Shown: positions 21,787-32,500 of the stretch, piece after piece
Layout: the number at the start of each line of letters is the position of its first letter
Position numbering within the stretch: position 1 is the stretch's first letter
Assembly (NCBI GenBank): GCA_951802195.1
Contig: OX637631.1
Location: forward strand, 620,001-684,000
Reading direction: 5' to 3'
DNA from: Tausonia pullulans
Taxonomy: Eukaryota; Basidiomycota; Tremellomycetes; Cystofilobasidiales; Mrakiaceae
Length of the DNA: 64,000 bases
Translations under genes and position numbers: made by a program
Notes under the pieces: generated by a model
Database searches by the model: none
What the model was told of the DNA's origin: nothing
What the model saw: only the letters and a program-made list of their open reading frames with translations

Positions 21787-23476
21787 ATGCCGCGCCCCCT
21801 GCTCGCCGCCCCCTCTCTCCGCGGCTCGCTTCTCCTCGCTTCGCGTCGCCCCGCCTCCCCTCTCGTCGCGCTCTCCAAGCGACACGCCGGTCACGGCGAC
21901 GGGCCCGTCCCGCCGGGTCAGGGTCCCTGGCAGACGTGGGAGGACGCCGACTCGTGGGACGCGAAGAACTTTGGCAAGACGCCCAAGGACAAGTATGCGC
22001 CGCTCAAGCCTATGGGGGACTGGATCTCCAAGCCGAAGCCGTGAGTGTTCTGGATAGTGGACCGGGCCAACCGACGAACGAGGAGCGCGAGGGCGAGCGC
22101 TGTCTGTTGCTTGGGGAAGTGCCTCCTCCTCTAGCAGACCGTGGCCGAGTCAGTCCACCACGCAGGGAAGGGGGCTGCGGATCATGCTGGGGGACTGAAG
22201 GGAGAAGTAGGGAGTAAGAGGAGGAGGAGAGAGGAGGGGCGCGACGTTGAGCGGCAGTCGGTCGGCCTCATCGGGAGGTCGGGTCGAAGGACCGGAAGAA
22301 GGGCCGGTCGAGCGAGTAGACGATGATGAGCAGTCAGCGAGGAGAAGCCCGCTCCCTCCTGGCTGGTCGACATGGATCAATCTCAGAGGAGCCAGCCTTG
22401 GAGGTCTCTAGACTCTGTCCCTCGAAGTGGCTCATCGGACACGTCTCAAGAGTGACGGGACAGAGACGAGCGCTTGCTGATTCGTCCTCTCGCATCATCT
22501 CCCTCACGCACTTGGTCTTGGTCTCCGCCTCTTATCCTTGGTTCCTTGACATCTTTAGCGGTGACGAGGCCGATCCTCAGCTTTTCGGATACCCTGAGCT
22601 TCCGACTGAATATACCCAGCGTGAGTCTCGCAAGATCTCCCTCCCTTCACCCCCCCCCCCCCCCCCCCCGCGGCACTCGTGTCGCGAGGCCGAGACCGAC
22701 TTGGGCAGGCGGTCGTCCATCTTGAGCCTTACTCGTCCATTTCCATTCTGATGTGCTTCCTCTCTCTCCCTTCCCTGGCTTTTCATAGTCCGCGATCCTC
22801 GCGCTGGCTGGTGGGACCCGCAGGAGCGACGAAACTTTGGAGAATACGTACGTGTCTAGTCGTCCAAGGGGGTCAAATGTAAGAGCGTCCTCCGACTAAC
22901 ACGCTCTCTCGTCCTCTTGTTTCGTAGGTCCAAGTCCGGGACGAGGAGTACAGCATCTGGTCGCCCGAGCACAACCCTCGCGCCAACCCGAAATGGGCTA
23001 TCTATACTGTGAGTACGATGCGAGCCGTGCGCGCGTCTAAGCTCAGTTCGGGCATTGCGTCCTCTCGCCGCCTTCAACAAACGGACTACTGACCCTCCTC
23101 GTCGTTCTATCCCTCCTGTCGTTCTACCCCACCAGCTTGCCATTCTCGGAGGGGGCCTCTACCTGACCTACAAGTACTCTGAGCTCGCATACGAGTACCC
23201 TGGGTTCGTCATGCGCGAGTTCCCGTATGACGGCAACTTTGCCGCCCACGGTTTCGATAAGGAGAAGCGCGACAACGTCTACCGGGGCATCGACCAGAGG
23301 GACGTCTTCGAGGGCAGCCAGAAGGAGTGGTTCGAGGGCGAGGAGGCCCGGAGGAAGGAGGTGAGTTCCGGCACTTGAGCAAGTGCGATCGATCTTTGCC
23401 CGGTTGTTCTTCCCAGCGTAGATCTTTCGTCAGACGGAGGGACTGATCCGATTGCTTTCAGGCTGGTCTCGCCTGA
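21787..23476 (+). CDS. NADH:ubiquinone oxidoreductase subunit NDUFB8-like
   Basis: Accessory subunit of the membrane arm of respiratory complex I. Exons 21787-22040, 22559-22620, 22789-22847, 22928-23008, 23136-23360 and 23462-23476; 231 residues. The N-terminus (MPRPLLAAPSLRGSLLLASR) looks like a mitochondrial presequence. Family marks follow in order: DPQLFGYPELPTEY, LRDPRAGWWDPQERRNFGE (the DPYxxWWDxQxRRNFGE region of NDUFB8), VRDEEYSIWSPEHNPRANP, and a single hydrophobic helix AIYTLAILGGGLYLTYKY near residue 145. The last coding exon encodes only four residues (AGLA). Intron 1 is long for this genome (518 nt). It shows that this fungus has the rotenone-sensitive type of complex I. Confidence 0.88.
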
Positions 23477-23725
23477 AGAAAAAAGCGAGGGCAAGATGGA
23501 TCGTAGATTTGGGCTGGTTCGGCTGGAAGTCCGCTTAGTGATGAATCTTTTGATTGCTACCGAAACCCGGTGTTGCCTGGATCGCTCTTGAGCGTAGGTT
23601 TGCGAAGGATCATCTTTATAGAGATACACAGCACCAACAGGCAAGAAGGGATCTATCGCCCCTCCATCCACGAAGACACGCGCGCATGGCGAGTCCCTCG
23701 TCCTCAACTCCTTCACACCTCCCTT

Positions 23726-24802
23726 CTACTGGCCTCGCCATATATTCTTCTTCGAGACCTTGCTCGTGGGCTTGCTGCTCCCACCCGCCTCCCGGTCTCC
23801 TCCACCCTTCGCCTTAGCGCGCGACTTCGCCTCGAGCATCTTCTTCGTTCCCCTCAGCAACGTCTTGCTACCTGACTTGTTCTTTCTCTTGGCCCCGCTC
23901 TGCATCTTGGGCTTCGGCCCGAACGCCCTCGTCCCTCCGCCGCCGCCACGCTTGCCGTCCTCCTCGTCGGACGAAGGGCCAGCCTCGACGTCACGGGCTT
24001 CTTTGTCCGCGAGGAAGGGCAGGGCGGTCGAGGTGTCCATGTCAAAGTCCTCGACGATAGTGACCGACGCGTGCTGGTCCTCGCCGTCGGAGTACTCCTC
24101 CTCTTGCAGATGGGGGAGCGAGGGCGCGGGGAAGGTCGAAGGTCCGGCGGAGCCCGAGCCTGTTGAAAGCAGGTGGACACGATGGACGGACAGTGATCGA
24201 GGGATGGAGAGAACAGGGGCGGAGTCAGCCTCAGGATGCCCTCGGAAGGTCCAGACATGACTGCCAGGGCTGCAGGGGTTGTCCGAGAAGAGGGGGAGCA
24301 CGGACCAGCGAGCCCATAAGCAGCCTCGACGGCCTCAAAGTTCTGCTGAGCTTGTGCCTTGCGAGCCGCACGATACTAAGGGTCACAGGACGACGTAAAG
24401 TAAGATGTCAGGGGTGTCAGTACTCAGCGAGAGGCAAACGAAGAAACAAGACGACAACGGCGAACCTCCTTCTTCTCCTTCGCGCGCTCGATACGGTCTC
24501 GCTCCTTGGCTCGCTCGCGCTTCTCGGCAATCTTCGCCTGTTTACGCTTGCTGAAACCCGTCAGGTACTCGCTAGATGGTGTGCACGGTCAAGAAAACGG
24601 GTAGACGTCAGCCAAAGAGCTAGGCTCGCAGATGCGACGCAACAACCCAAGTCGGGTTAAAGGGAGCAGCAACGGCCACGCACGCTCGGGCATTGTCGTC
24701 AAACGTGACAGCCTCAATCTGTTCCTTGGCCTGCTTGGCCTTCTTGCGCTTAATATAATGCTCGCCCTGGGTGAGGAGCTCGGCGTTGGACGGGCGCGCC
24801 AT
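23726..24802 (-). CDS. RRP17: Ribosome biogenesis protein NOL12/Rrp17 family
   Basis: Nucleolar protein needed for 5'-end processing of 5.8S/25S pre-rRNA (Rrp17 is a 5'-3' exonuclease in yeast). Exons 24802-24684, 24571-24466, 24375-24306 and 24159-23726; 242 residues. The Nop25/NOL12 domain is clear: EAVTFDDNARAEYLTGFSKR followed by KQAKIAEKREQAKERDRIE-like basic helix up to RAKEKKEYRAARKAQAQQNF. A long charged tail carries an acidic patch (EEEYSDGEDQ, SSDEEDG) and Gly/Lys-rich nuclear-localisation-type runs (KRKNKSGSK, KAKGGGDRE). The start MARPSNAELLTQGEHYIKR matches the usual short N-terminal lead. It converges with NDUFB8 (249 bases between stops). Confidence 0.85.
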
Positions 24803-25242
24803 GATTTCGACCGAAGAACGATGCGGATGGAGGTAGGGGCAGGAGTGAGATGGGGAGAAAGGCCCTGGAGGAGCTTAGGGAGTGGTGGAGGTACGGTTCT
24901 AGTTGTAGCAGCCGAACAAGCTCGGGTTAATCGTCGAAATGGAGTGGAGGTTAGAAGAGACGTGGGAGGGCGGGTTTAGACTGGAGGAAGGCTTGAATTC
25001 GGGGTCCATGCGGAAAGGGGCAAACCTGATTGTTTCTTAACGATTCACCGAGAGATTCTGAGAGTAAGATAGGCAAGTAGACAGGGATGTGTAACGAAAG
25101 TGATGGTGTGAGATGGTTTCAATTTTGCGATGTGCAAGGATGTGGCCGCTACGTCTTTGAAGAGGATTGTTCGCACCGCCCATCACCGTCTGCATTCTTT
25201 GGAGAACCGCAAATGGCATATTATTGTCACGTAATAAATGCC
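24803..25242. other. Intergenic region, Fe-ADH 3' end to NOL12 promoter
   Basis: 440 bases with no supported gene; includes the NOL12 promoter on the minus strand and the 3' region of the alcohol dehydrogenase. Confidence 0.5.
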
Positions 25243-26893
25243 TTAGTATACCACCTTGAGGACGTCCTTCACGATGACATCTGCCTCTGGCACACCATCC
25301 CACCCAGCAAGGCTCTTGACTGCCTTGGTTGCAATGTCCAGCAGGTCCTCCTCCTTCACGCCGTACTCCCTCAGAGGCTTGCCCTGAACTCCAAGCTGTT
25401 CAACGAGCTTTTCGACCGCCCGCGCGATCTTCCAGGCATCGCGGCGAAGATCCGAGTCGAGGTCCGTGGGAGCTTCAGCGGGGTAGAAAGCCCGAGGGAT
25501 GACTTTTACGGCCGAGGAGACGGCGGCGAGGGACCACGAGTCGGCGGGGAGGGTTCGAGAGAGAAGAAGGAGCGAGGGGGAGAGGGTAATGCAGGAGCAG
25601 GTGCCGTGAGGGATGGAATAGGTCGCCCCAAGTTTGTGGCCTTTCAAGGTCAAGTAGTTTCAGCGATGAAGCAAGAGCAGTGAAACTGGGGCAAAATCAA
25701 TCGTCGTGCTCACCGAGAGAGTGGGAGAGTCCGATGGCAGTCGGGACCATGTTAAGCCACAGCGATTGCCATGCGGCGATCTGAAGCCTGCCACGAGCCT
25801 CCATGTTCTTCTCATCGGCCTTGCATAGAGGGAGGGCGTCGAAGAGCTCGGCGATAGCCGCGATAGCGAGGTGCTTGAGCGGAAGCTGCGAACCTTTACG
25901 GTACAAGCTCTCTATGGCGTGGTCAAGCGCTCTAGATGATGAATCAGGACAGTCTGGGGAGCAGCAGAGCACGTTAAGAACTAACCGGATTCCACTAGAA
26001 AGCCAGAGGTTCTGAGGAGTGTACTTGGTGATCTCGGGGTCGAGGATAACGGCCTTGGGGGCGATGTCCCTTGAGAAGCGCGCCGGGAGGGCGAAGTGAG
26101 CGATCACTCTGCTATTCCTCGCGTAGAATTGAGAACTCACTTGGAAGAGACGCCGACCTTGTCCCCCTTCTCGTTGCTGTAGCCAGCATTCATTGTGAAC
26201 TCGGCCTGGTCATCAGTTGAACAAAGAAGATTTTTAAGTAGTGGTTCTCTAGATTGGCCCGGGGACGCAGCACTTACAGCAGACAGCGTCGTCGGGATTG
26301 CAATATGAGGTAGGAAGCTTGAGCTGCCAGTCTTTTCCTTGACGAAGTAGGCGATGGCCTCTGTTGATGTAAGCACCCGAGGATGAGTCATACGAAGACG
26401 GCCGCACAATGTACGACGATCTCGAGCGACTCACTGGCCGAGTCGATGGGCGAGCCTCCTCCCAAGGAGATAAGGATGTTGACCCCGTAAGATTGGACGT
26501 GATCAATGGCCGAATCAATACCCGCGATGGCTGACGATAGATGAGCGAATTCGTCAGCGAGCGCGTCGTTTGATTGGTCAGTAACGAGCCGATCTCGTCC
26601 CGTACTATCCTTGACTCTCGAAACTCACGTGCATGCTGGCCGATCCCACTGTAGGCTCCAGCCTCTATATGCGCTCCCTGAAGGAGACTTATGACGTCGT
26701 CCACGACAGGCGTCTTGTTCTGAAGGCTCTGGCCTGTGATGATGAGTGCTACTGCTGGCTGACCCTCGCCAAGGAGATGGCGGACGAGGTCGGGAAGCTG
26801 CTTGAGCGAGCCAGGGCCGTAAACGACCTGTTGAAGCGGGGTTGGGGTGTAGGTGCCGGACAGCGCGCCTGGATGTGTGGTGAAGGAAGTCAT
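25243..26893 (-). CDS. Iron-containing alcohol dehydrogenase family
   Basis: NAD(P)-linked group III alcohol dehydrogenase fold, of the branch that also holds maleylacetate reductase; substrate unknown. Exons 26893-26629, 26530-26435, 26360-26278, 26205-26141, 26069-25986, 25931-25714 and 25640-25243; 402 residues, the family length. Visible marks: QVVYGPGSLKQLPDL (N-terminal), GVNILISLGGGSPIDSAKAI (the GGGSxxD nucleotide loop), HIAIPTTLSAAEFTMNAGY, KAVILDPEITKYTP, IRALDHAIESLY (metal-site Asp/His region), IGLSHSLGHKLGATYSIPHG (metal-binding His pair) and an all-helical end. In true Fe-ADHs the metal is held by one Asp and three His, and those positions appear present. It is divergent from the intronless gene at 27675. 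Confidence 0.88.
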
Positions 26894-27674
26894 CCTGCTG
26901 AGAGAGAGGTGAAGAAGGGGATAGACAATGATGGTTGGGAGCTGGATGACATGTTCGCCGGTTGTCTGAGGTGGAGGGCCGGCATCGCCTGCCGTTGACG
27001 TACGTCGCCTGTCGTTGACTACAGGCTACCGACCCCGCCCCGAAGCCGCCAATGTATTCAATCTGCTTCAGGGGTGAGACAGATCATTTGGGTATAAATC
27101 TACCCTTTCTGGTTAAAACAAGTTATAGGAATGCTGTCAAGCAGGCTCGGACCTAGGAAACAAGAGCATTTGACCGCCGACGACCATCGGCGACAACCGA
27201 AACGCTTTCTCTCGTCCGAGCGTCATCCCATAACGCACTCGCAAGGCATCAGGCCTCCTGGATCTCCACACATCATCTGCAGGAGGGTTGAAACGTCATC
27301 GACAACGCTCGTCTCTATCCCAGCCATCACACCGTCGCAGCAGGCGCTCTCTCGCAATGGGAGCTCCACGCTCTGGCACTCACTCTTCTCCTGTCTGATG
27401 TTGAGGTTGAGGCGCCCTTTGCTGCTTCTTCACAGCCGATGCAAGTTGATCTTCAGGTCTGTGCCCTCCACGAGGCTCTGGTCCCCCTGTCTACCCCGAC
27501 CGATGATGGCCTGGGCGTCCGCCTGTTCTTTCTCCGTCAACAAGAGACAGCTTTCACATCCGTCCCTCCTGTCTCCTGTTCCTCGCTGCTTCCTCCGCGC
27601 TCTTTCCCTCTTCGTCTGTCAACACTTCCTTCCCCGACAGGCAATCCTCCACCCCTCGATCCCTCCTCAACAGG
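26894..27674. promoter_or_regulatory. Shared divergent promoter region (Fe-ADH/disordered protein)
   Basis: 781 bases without a gene. A TATA-like TATAAAT lies at about 27091 on the plus strand and a C/T-rich leader runs up to the ATG at 27675. Confidence 0.45.
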
Positions 27675-28991
27675 ATGCCCATGTCCCAGCTCGCCCCCAG
27701 GGCTCGACAGCAGATTTCGGACATGTCTCTCGTGTCTTCGTCGACGGACTCCGCTCCTTCTCCCCGCTCGCCCTCGCTCCTTTCCATCCCAGCAGCGCGC
27801 ATGCAGGGCTCGAGGGCCTCAGTGCTTTTTGCACGCATGGCCGGCCGCACACCAGCATCATCTGCATTGGAATACAGTAGTGGTCCGATGTCGCCTGCCG
27901 AACGGGCGAGCTTCGAGACAGACGTGTTTGGCTGGACGGTTCCTGGACCTCGCTACGAGTCTCCGCTTGCGTCGCCCGAGGTTGAAGGACCACCACCCCG
28001 CATCCGTCGTGGTCCCTCCACGGTCTTCGGCAAGGCAGGGAAGGGGCGCAAACCGTCGAGCCAAGTCCGTAGACAGACTTGGGAGGCCTCTCATGGCGAG
28101 CATCTCGACATGAACTACGAGGAAGGCCAGGAGCTCACCGAGATAATGACGCGCGGCATGACCTTCTCTGGCTTCAAGCTCATGCCCGATCCCGAGGCGG
28201 CTGAATTTTCTTCCGAAAGGACGGCCTGCGATCTGCCTTTCTTCGATACTCTCAAGATGTTCGACCGAGCTGCCGCCGATGCGCGCGTTGGACTCCCGAG
28301 CGCGGACATCTGCCTCGACCAGGAGAACTGCTACCCAGCTTCGTCGTCATCGTCATCACTGTATTCCGATCGACGGGCGGCGCACCTCGGATCTCCCCTC
28401 ATGGACGTCGCGCCAGCTGAATCTCGTTCAATTTCGCCCTTCTCGTGGCGGCCACTGCCCACTCCTCCAGGGCCAGCCCCCCCCACCCCGTCTCGCCTGT
28501 TGAGTCACGAAGAGACTAGTCACCGCCACTCCTACTCCCACTCTCGCTCTCTCTCCACTCCAGCACTCTCATTTCACTCAAGCTCGAGTTCCTCGGCCCC
28601 CTCTCTCGCCTTCTCCCTCCTCTCGGACGTTTCCCGCCGCCCACCTCTTACGCCTTCTAACTCCTCCTCCACCTTCGCTTCTTCCTCCTCGTTTGGCTCG
28701 CCCGATGGACTCGACCAGACCCGGTATAAATTCTTGCCCCCTCCAGACGAGACCGATCACGTCCGGGTCGTTTACGACGAGGACTCGTCGGAGTCGTCGT
28801 CGTTCGGCGCCAAGTGGCGCGGGTGGCAGCGCGACGATTTCGAGGAGGGGATCGCCGTGGAAGGCTCCCCGGGCGGTGGGAAGGAGCAGAAGTTGTCTGG
28901 GTCAGAGCAGGGCAAACTTTCCGATGGTGTGGAGAGGTATCAGATGGCGAGATGCCTTAGAGGGAAGCAGCGTCGAGCTGTCGTCGACTAG
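27675..28991 (+). CDS. Intronless Ser/Pro-rich protein, unknown
   Basis: One uninterrupted frame of 438 codons, unlike nearly all its neighbours. No family recognised. It is Ser/Pro-rich with poly-Ser runs (ASSSSSSLYSD, FHSSSSSSAPS) and one less disordered block near residues 140-200: NYEEGQELTEIMTRGMTFSG, FKLMPDPEAAEFSSERTACD and LPFFDTLKMFDRAAADARVG. The C-terminal part has TRYKFLPPPDETDHVRVVYD and an acidic Ser patch before a basic end. The block around residues 140-200 is the best candidate for a conserved core. Start chosen as the first ATG (two Met codons two apart). A real gene is likely from length and codon pattern, but function is unknown. Confidence 0.6.
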   Translation: MPMSQLAPRARQQISDMSLVSSSTDSAPSPRSPSLLSIPAARMQGSRASVLFARMAGRTPASSALEYSSGPMSPAERASFETDVFGWTVPGPRYESPLASPEVEGPPPRIRRGPSTVFGKAGKGRKPSSQVRRQTWEASHGEHLDMNYEEGQELTEIMTRGMTFSGFKLMPDPEAAEFSSERTACDLPFFDTLKMFDRAAADARVGLPSADICLDQENCYPASSSSSSLYSDRRAAHLGSPLMDVAPAESRSISPFSWRPLPTPPGPAPPTPSRLLSHEETSHRHSYSHSRSLSTPALSFHSSSSSSAPSLAFSLLSDVSRRPPLTPSNSSSTFASSSSFGSPDGLDQTRYKFLPPPDETDHVRVVYDEDSSESSSFGAKWRGWQRDDFEEGIAVEGSPGGGKEQKLSGSEQGKLSDGVERYQMARCLRGKQRRAVVD

Positions 28992-29555
28992 GAACATAAG
29001 GGCTACTCAGGGGAAGATGGAGAGGGATTGACGCTCAAGGTTCTGGCGGTGGGATGGTGAGCTTAGGAGTAGAAGGGCGGATGGTGAGCTCAGGAGTAGA
29101 AGGGTCATCGACAGTTTGTCTACATACCATACTCAGTTTATCTAATTTTGTTTTCAATCCCTCTTCCTTGAGCTCAGAAGGTAAGGCCCAGGCCGAGACT
29201 GCGCTGCGCCTGCAGACAACAATGACGGGAGAAGACAAAAGCTGGCGAGAGCGGATATACTGAGAAGTATTTTCTTCACTCTCAGTGCAGATGAGAGGCG
29301 GCAAAAGATAGAGCCGTGCATCGTTGAGCCCTGACCCTTCGCCGGGGCGCTGTAACTGGCAGGCATCTATCTCGCCGCCTGGCCGCGTGTACGTGCACCT
29401 GCGGCACGGCATCGGCCGTCGAGGGAAGAAGCCCCTTACAAGCAACGTCGACAACCGCCCGCCTTTCCACACATTGCCAACGCACCTTCGGACCGGAGGA
29501 CCCTCGCACGAGACTTCTCTTTGGCCTAAAGTAATCTGGCTCCTCCTTGCCCATC
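28992..29555. other. Intergenic region before the PB1/ZZ gene
   Basis: 564 bases with no supported gene. A short direct repeat, GGTGGGATGGTGAGCTTAGG and a near copy, lies at about 29046-29105 and has a 30-base period (the block GGATGGTGAGCT-AGGAGTAGAAGGG occurs twice). Confidence 0.5.
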
Positions 29556-32500
29556 ATGGCCGCGGTCGGGGATCACTCCGTAAGCCCTCGCCCTGCCTCC
29601 TCTCGCTTGACCGAGTTCGTTTGCTGTCCGTGGTCGCGTTTCTCTCGCTGAGGCTTCCTTTCTCTCGCTTCTCTCCCTTTCGTTGTGCGCCTCTCCCTCC
29701 GGGATATCCTAATTCTATTGCACCTCACCCCGCGCAAACGTTCGTGCCGTGCTCGACCTCGAGCAGGACACGGCGCTCATCTTCAAGGTCTCGTACGGCA
29801 CGGACACGCGTAGCGTCCGCCGGATCACGTACCCCAAGGGCCGCCTCTGTCACTTTGAGGGCCTGCGAGGAACAGTGAGTCTCATTCTTCCAAGGGTCGG
29901 CCGAAAGATAGCAGGAGAGACCTTCAAACGTAGGGCGTTTGGCTGACGGAGATGAGTGCCTCGCCCAGATCGAACGCCTGTTCTACCTCTCCGCGTCCCC
30001 GTTCTTCATAGCGTACACCGGTCAGTCTCCTTGATGCTTGCTTAAGCCCTTGTATATCGAGGAGAATTATCTTTACTTAACTCGCGTTAACGACCCCCAG
30101 ACGATGACGGCGATGAGACGGCCATCAAGTCGGATTCGGATCTCTCCGAGGCGATCAGCTACTTCCAGTCCGGCTTGGACGATGCCGCATCGTCCTACTC
30201 TTACAACACGACCTCCACCTACGATTCTACCATGACCGGGGGTGGCTCCGGCGGTGGCAAGATCACGCTTCGCGTTCAGGTCATCGTCGAGTTCGACGGT
30301 AGCCTTTCCGACGCGGCAAGCATCGCCGAGAGTGCTGAGGACCGTGAGAGTACGTACAGCGGGTACGGGGACGAGTACAGTGAAAGGGGGAGTTCGTGGG
30401 CGAGCGGAAGTAGTCAAGTGAGCGAACGCGTTCCGCCAGGTACGACAGTCATCATCGAGGACGACTGGGACGATGAGCCGGCAGACCTCAGTCGGGATCC
30501 TTTCCTCGAGGTTGGACCTGCACCGAGGTCTATCTCCGGCCCTCACCCTCTCTCTCAGTCGCACCGCCCTCGGTCCGACCTGTCTTCGTCGCCCTCACAA
30601 TCTTCCAGAGACCTTAGATCTCAAACCCCCTTCCGCGCGTCCTCCATCCAGCGGTCCCCCTTTAACTCGGTTGAGAGCTTGTCGCTCCGAGTGCCGCCTT
30701 CCCGACGTCCGTCGTCGTCGTCGTCGAGTGGACATGCTTCGGATGAGGGGGGCGACGACTCTCACTCGTCGCAGCATTTGCGGCGATTCGCCAAGCAGCG
30801 CTCGCCAAGGCAATCCCAGGCCTCAGGCCATGATCCCGGCTACTCCTCCCACCAATCCCAGTCGAGCTATGCTCATCATCTATCGCATCCCGACGACTGC
30901 CATTACCACCCGCAGGATTCTCATCATCGCCACTCTTATTCGGACCGAAGGCACTCCTCGGGCCAGTACCGCGAACATTGCTATTCGAGCGATCACCCCG
31001 AATACGACTGCTATGACCATCAGCCTCCGCCGCAGCATCGCAAGCTCTCCTCCAACCAGTCGCCTCAATATGCGCCGACACTTCGGCCATTTGACTCCCT
31101 GGCGATCTCAGACGAGGCTACCAGTCCGTCGTCCTCTTCGCAGTGCGCCGATGCCATCTCAATCTCTTCTTCAGCCTCGGGCCTTGAGAACTCGGAATTC
31201 GGCGCTCGATGGCTTCGAGAGCAGGGTGAGCTGCTGGCGAGAAAGGTTGGCCCTCCAGCCTCAAGCGGGAAGCGGCCCCAGACGGCTAGCGATCGAAGCA
31301 TGGACGACAAGGATCACGAGCGCGAGGGAGAGTTGGGCGATCTTGAGCTGGAAAGAGACCAGACTGGACGGTGAGTTGTGTCTGCGAACGCCTCGAGAGA
31401 CTGCTAGCCTGACGCCGTTCTTTTCCCATCTCGACAGCTGGTACTATAACTACTCCGCTTCTACGAGCTCGTCGGCACACGGCGCGCCTAATCGGTTCTC
31501 CAATTCGACGATGGCATCCTCACTGCTCGATCCCTTCAACAACCCCTCCTTCGTATTGCACCCCCAGACTTCGCGAACATCGTCGCAGCCAGTCGCGTCG
31601 TCTTCGTCACAGACGGGATCAACACCCTACGACGCTGACGCTGAGCATTATCGGCTCTCGTTGGGCTCGTCCTCTTCGTCCGACCTCAGCAAGATGTTCC
31701 CCGACATTCCGCCGGAGCTCTTGACGTTTGTGGGGGATGAGGAGTCCTCTACTCCTCGGATGGCGCCGGACTGCTCAGCGTGCGGGATCCGGCTTGACTA
31801 TATGCGGTACACTTGTCTGAAGGTTGGTTTTCAGAGTCGACAGGTCTCAAGAACACTCAAACTCACTTTTTTTTTTGTCACAAACTACAGTGCGGCGAGT
31901 CCGATGGCAAACTCGACCCTTCCATCATTACTCGCGAGGGAGCTGGTCCTTCACGCTCTGGAGCGCATCGCCACCACCATGAGCATCCCGAAGATGAAGA
32001 GGATGACGACGGCTACGCCTCAGACGGGACCGAACTCGTAGGCCACCGCAAGTCCGTCGCCTCCCTAGCCACCTTGGCCTCCACGACTTCCGACCGCTCG
32101 AACAAGCCTCTTCCTCGCCGGCCGGGCTTCGAGCTCTGTGCAGGCTGCATTGAAAGTCACGGTCAAACGCATGCAAGCGAGTTCTACCGCTCGCGCATCC
32201 CTGGTGCACTCAGGGTCAAGGGCGATGTCGGCCACACCTTCGTCGAGCGGGTTTGGAGCGGGAATGAGAGGACAGGGTGGAACGTCGTTCGTGAGTCCCT
32301 CTGTTCTGACCGTTGATCTCTCGCTGTTTAGATCGTCACTGACTATGTCTTTCCGCTACAGAGTACGAAGATAACTGGACCTGCTCGACTTGTAGCAATC
32401 CAATTACCCGCGAGCGGTTTAAGTGTGCGTGTGGCTTATTGACTCGCATCGGTGCTGCGGACATTGACATAGCGTAATTTCTTGGGCACCCAAGGTGTCT

